DNA of 64,000 nt from Stagnimonas sp965279705 (GTDB lineage: Bacteria > Pseudomonadota > Gammaproteobacteria > Nevskiales > Nevskiaceae): positions 1,116,001 through 1,180,000 of the forward strand of contig OZ257257.1 in assembly GCA_965279705.1 (NCBI GenBank). Reading direction: 5' to 3'. Under the pieces are notes generated by a model, which was given only the letters and a program-made list of their open reading frames with translations, did no database searches and was not told the DNA's origin. The translations under genes were made by a program, and so were the position numbers. This document shows, piece after piece, positions 63,550 through 64,000 of this stretch; within the stretch, counting starts at the first letter, position 1, and each line of letters starts with the position of its first letter.

Positions 63550-64000
63550 ATGCGCCCCAACGACCACCAGCTCACCGAATACTCGTCACGCCGCGCAGCG
63601 CTCATGCAGCGCATCGGCCTCGATGGCGTCGCCATCATCCCCGGCGCGCATGAGGTCACCCGCGCCCGCGATACCCACTTCAAGTTCCGGCAGGATTCCG
63701 ACTTCGCCTACCTCACCGGTTTCTACGAGCCGGACGCCGTGGCGGTGATCGCCCCCGGCCGCAAGGATGCCCACGGCCAGCCGGCGGAGTTCGTGCTGTT
63801 TGTGCGCCCACGCGATGTCGAGAGCGAAATCTGGCATGGCCGCCGTTTCGGCCCCGAGGGCGTGGTCGCACTCTTCGGTGCCGCACAGGCCTTCACCATC
63901 GATGCGCTGGAAACCGAGTTGCCCAAGCTGCTCTCCGGCCGCGAGATCGTGCATTTCACTTTGGGTGAAGACCCCGCGCTCGATACCAAGGTGATCAACG
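63550..64000 (+). CDS. pepP: Xaa-Pro aminopeptidase, 3' end missing
   Basis: The first 150 residues of aminopeptidase P, which removes the N-terminal residue before proline. The segment is the AMP_N domain: LMQRIGLDGVAIIPGAHEV, FKFRQDSDFAYLTGFYEPDA and EIWHGRRFGPEGV. The metal-binding pita-bread domain lies beyond the window. The start is ATG at 63550 after a TAGGAG ribosome site; the frame runs open to the edge. Confidence 0.95.
   Translation, partial: MRPNDHQLTEYSSRRAALMQRIGLDGVAIIPGAHEVTRARDTHFKFRQDSDFAYLTGFYEPDAVAVIAPGRKDAHGQPAEFVLFVRPRDVESEIWHGRRFGPEGVVALFGAAQAFTIDALETELPKLLSGREIVHFTLGEDPALDTKVIN

Noticed and set aside
1..64000. tRNA, rRNA, CRISPR arrays, insertion sequences
   Set aside because: Read through both strands by eye; no cloverleaf-like gene, regular repeat-spacer array or transposase was found. 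Small RNAs cannot be excluded without computation.

Overview
The window is a GC-rich chromosomal segment of a Gram-negative proteobacterium. Evidence includes lipoprotein signals, LPS/O-antigen genes, DsbC, ZapE, ClpS/ClpA, AddAB and a UPF0149-pepP end. Housekeeping order and content (hemA-prfA-prmC, rsmE next to bioA, xerD-dsbC, UPF0149-pepP) suit Gammaproteobacteria, perhaps near Xanthomonadales/Nevskiales. A betaproteobacterium cannot be excluded from sequence alone. No rRNA, tRNA, IS element, integrase of a mobile element or CRISPR array was seen.

Layout. (1) 1-4.4 kb: the end of hemA, then a tightly overlapping chain prfA, a Cys-rich lipoprotein, prmC, a MoeB/ThiF-like E1 and a degenerate JAMM-like protein. 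(2) 4.4-13.8 kb: an OB-fold stress protein, then a cyanophycin (Asp/Arg storage polymer) locus. The locus holds DUF421 membrane protein, CphA synthetase, an unknown 102-residue protein, a divergent TPR/O-GlcNAc-transferase-like protein, a double-length cyanophycinase with one altered active site, and an AstE/ASPA-like metallopeptidase. (3) 13.9-17.3 kb: clpS-clpA and an EipA-like (DUF1134) lipoprotein. (4) 17.4-38.9 kb: a Wzx/Wzy-type O-antigen cluster. It has galE, an initiating sugar-phosphate transferase, ddhDABC plus ascE/ascF-like genes (predicted CDP-ascarylose), five glycosyltransferases, wzx, two modifying enzymes or acyltransferases, fcl and gmd (GDP-L-fucose), wzy, an acyltransferase-3 and an opposed wzz. 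Two gene remnants (fcl-like at 19.4 kb, rfbD-like at 38.6-38.9 kb) and an AT-rich wzy/acyltransferase block show that the cluster was rebuilt by recombination. (5) 38.9-53.5 kb: zapE, an aldonolactone-oxidase-like flavoprotein, plsC, xerD, dsbC, addA-addB, fdxA, rsmE, a DUF6279 lipoprotein and bioA. (6) 53.6-57.4 kb: manC, manB and a UDP-glucuronate 4-epimerase-like gene, which feed GDP-mannose to gmd/fcl. (7) 57.4-64 kb: argA, an exported LolA-like protein with a large secreted Asp-box propeller protein, a UPF0149 gene and the start of pepP.

Functional links. ManC and ManB make GDP-mannose, and Gmd and Fcl turn it into GDP-L-fucose. DdhA/B/C/D with AscE/AscF-like enzymes should make a CDP-3,6-dideoxy-L-hexose. 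Glycosyltransferases assemble the unit on a lipid started by the WbaP-like enzyme; Wzx, Wzy and Wzz export, polymerise and set chain length. CphA and the tandem cyanophycinase would make and break cyanophycin. The M14-type enzyme, TPR-OGT, 102-residue protein and DUF421 protein are candidate accessory parts and the least explained group in the window.
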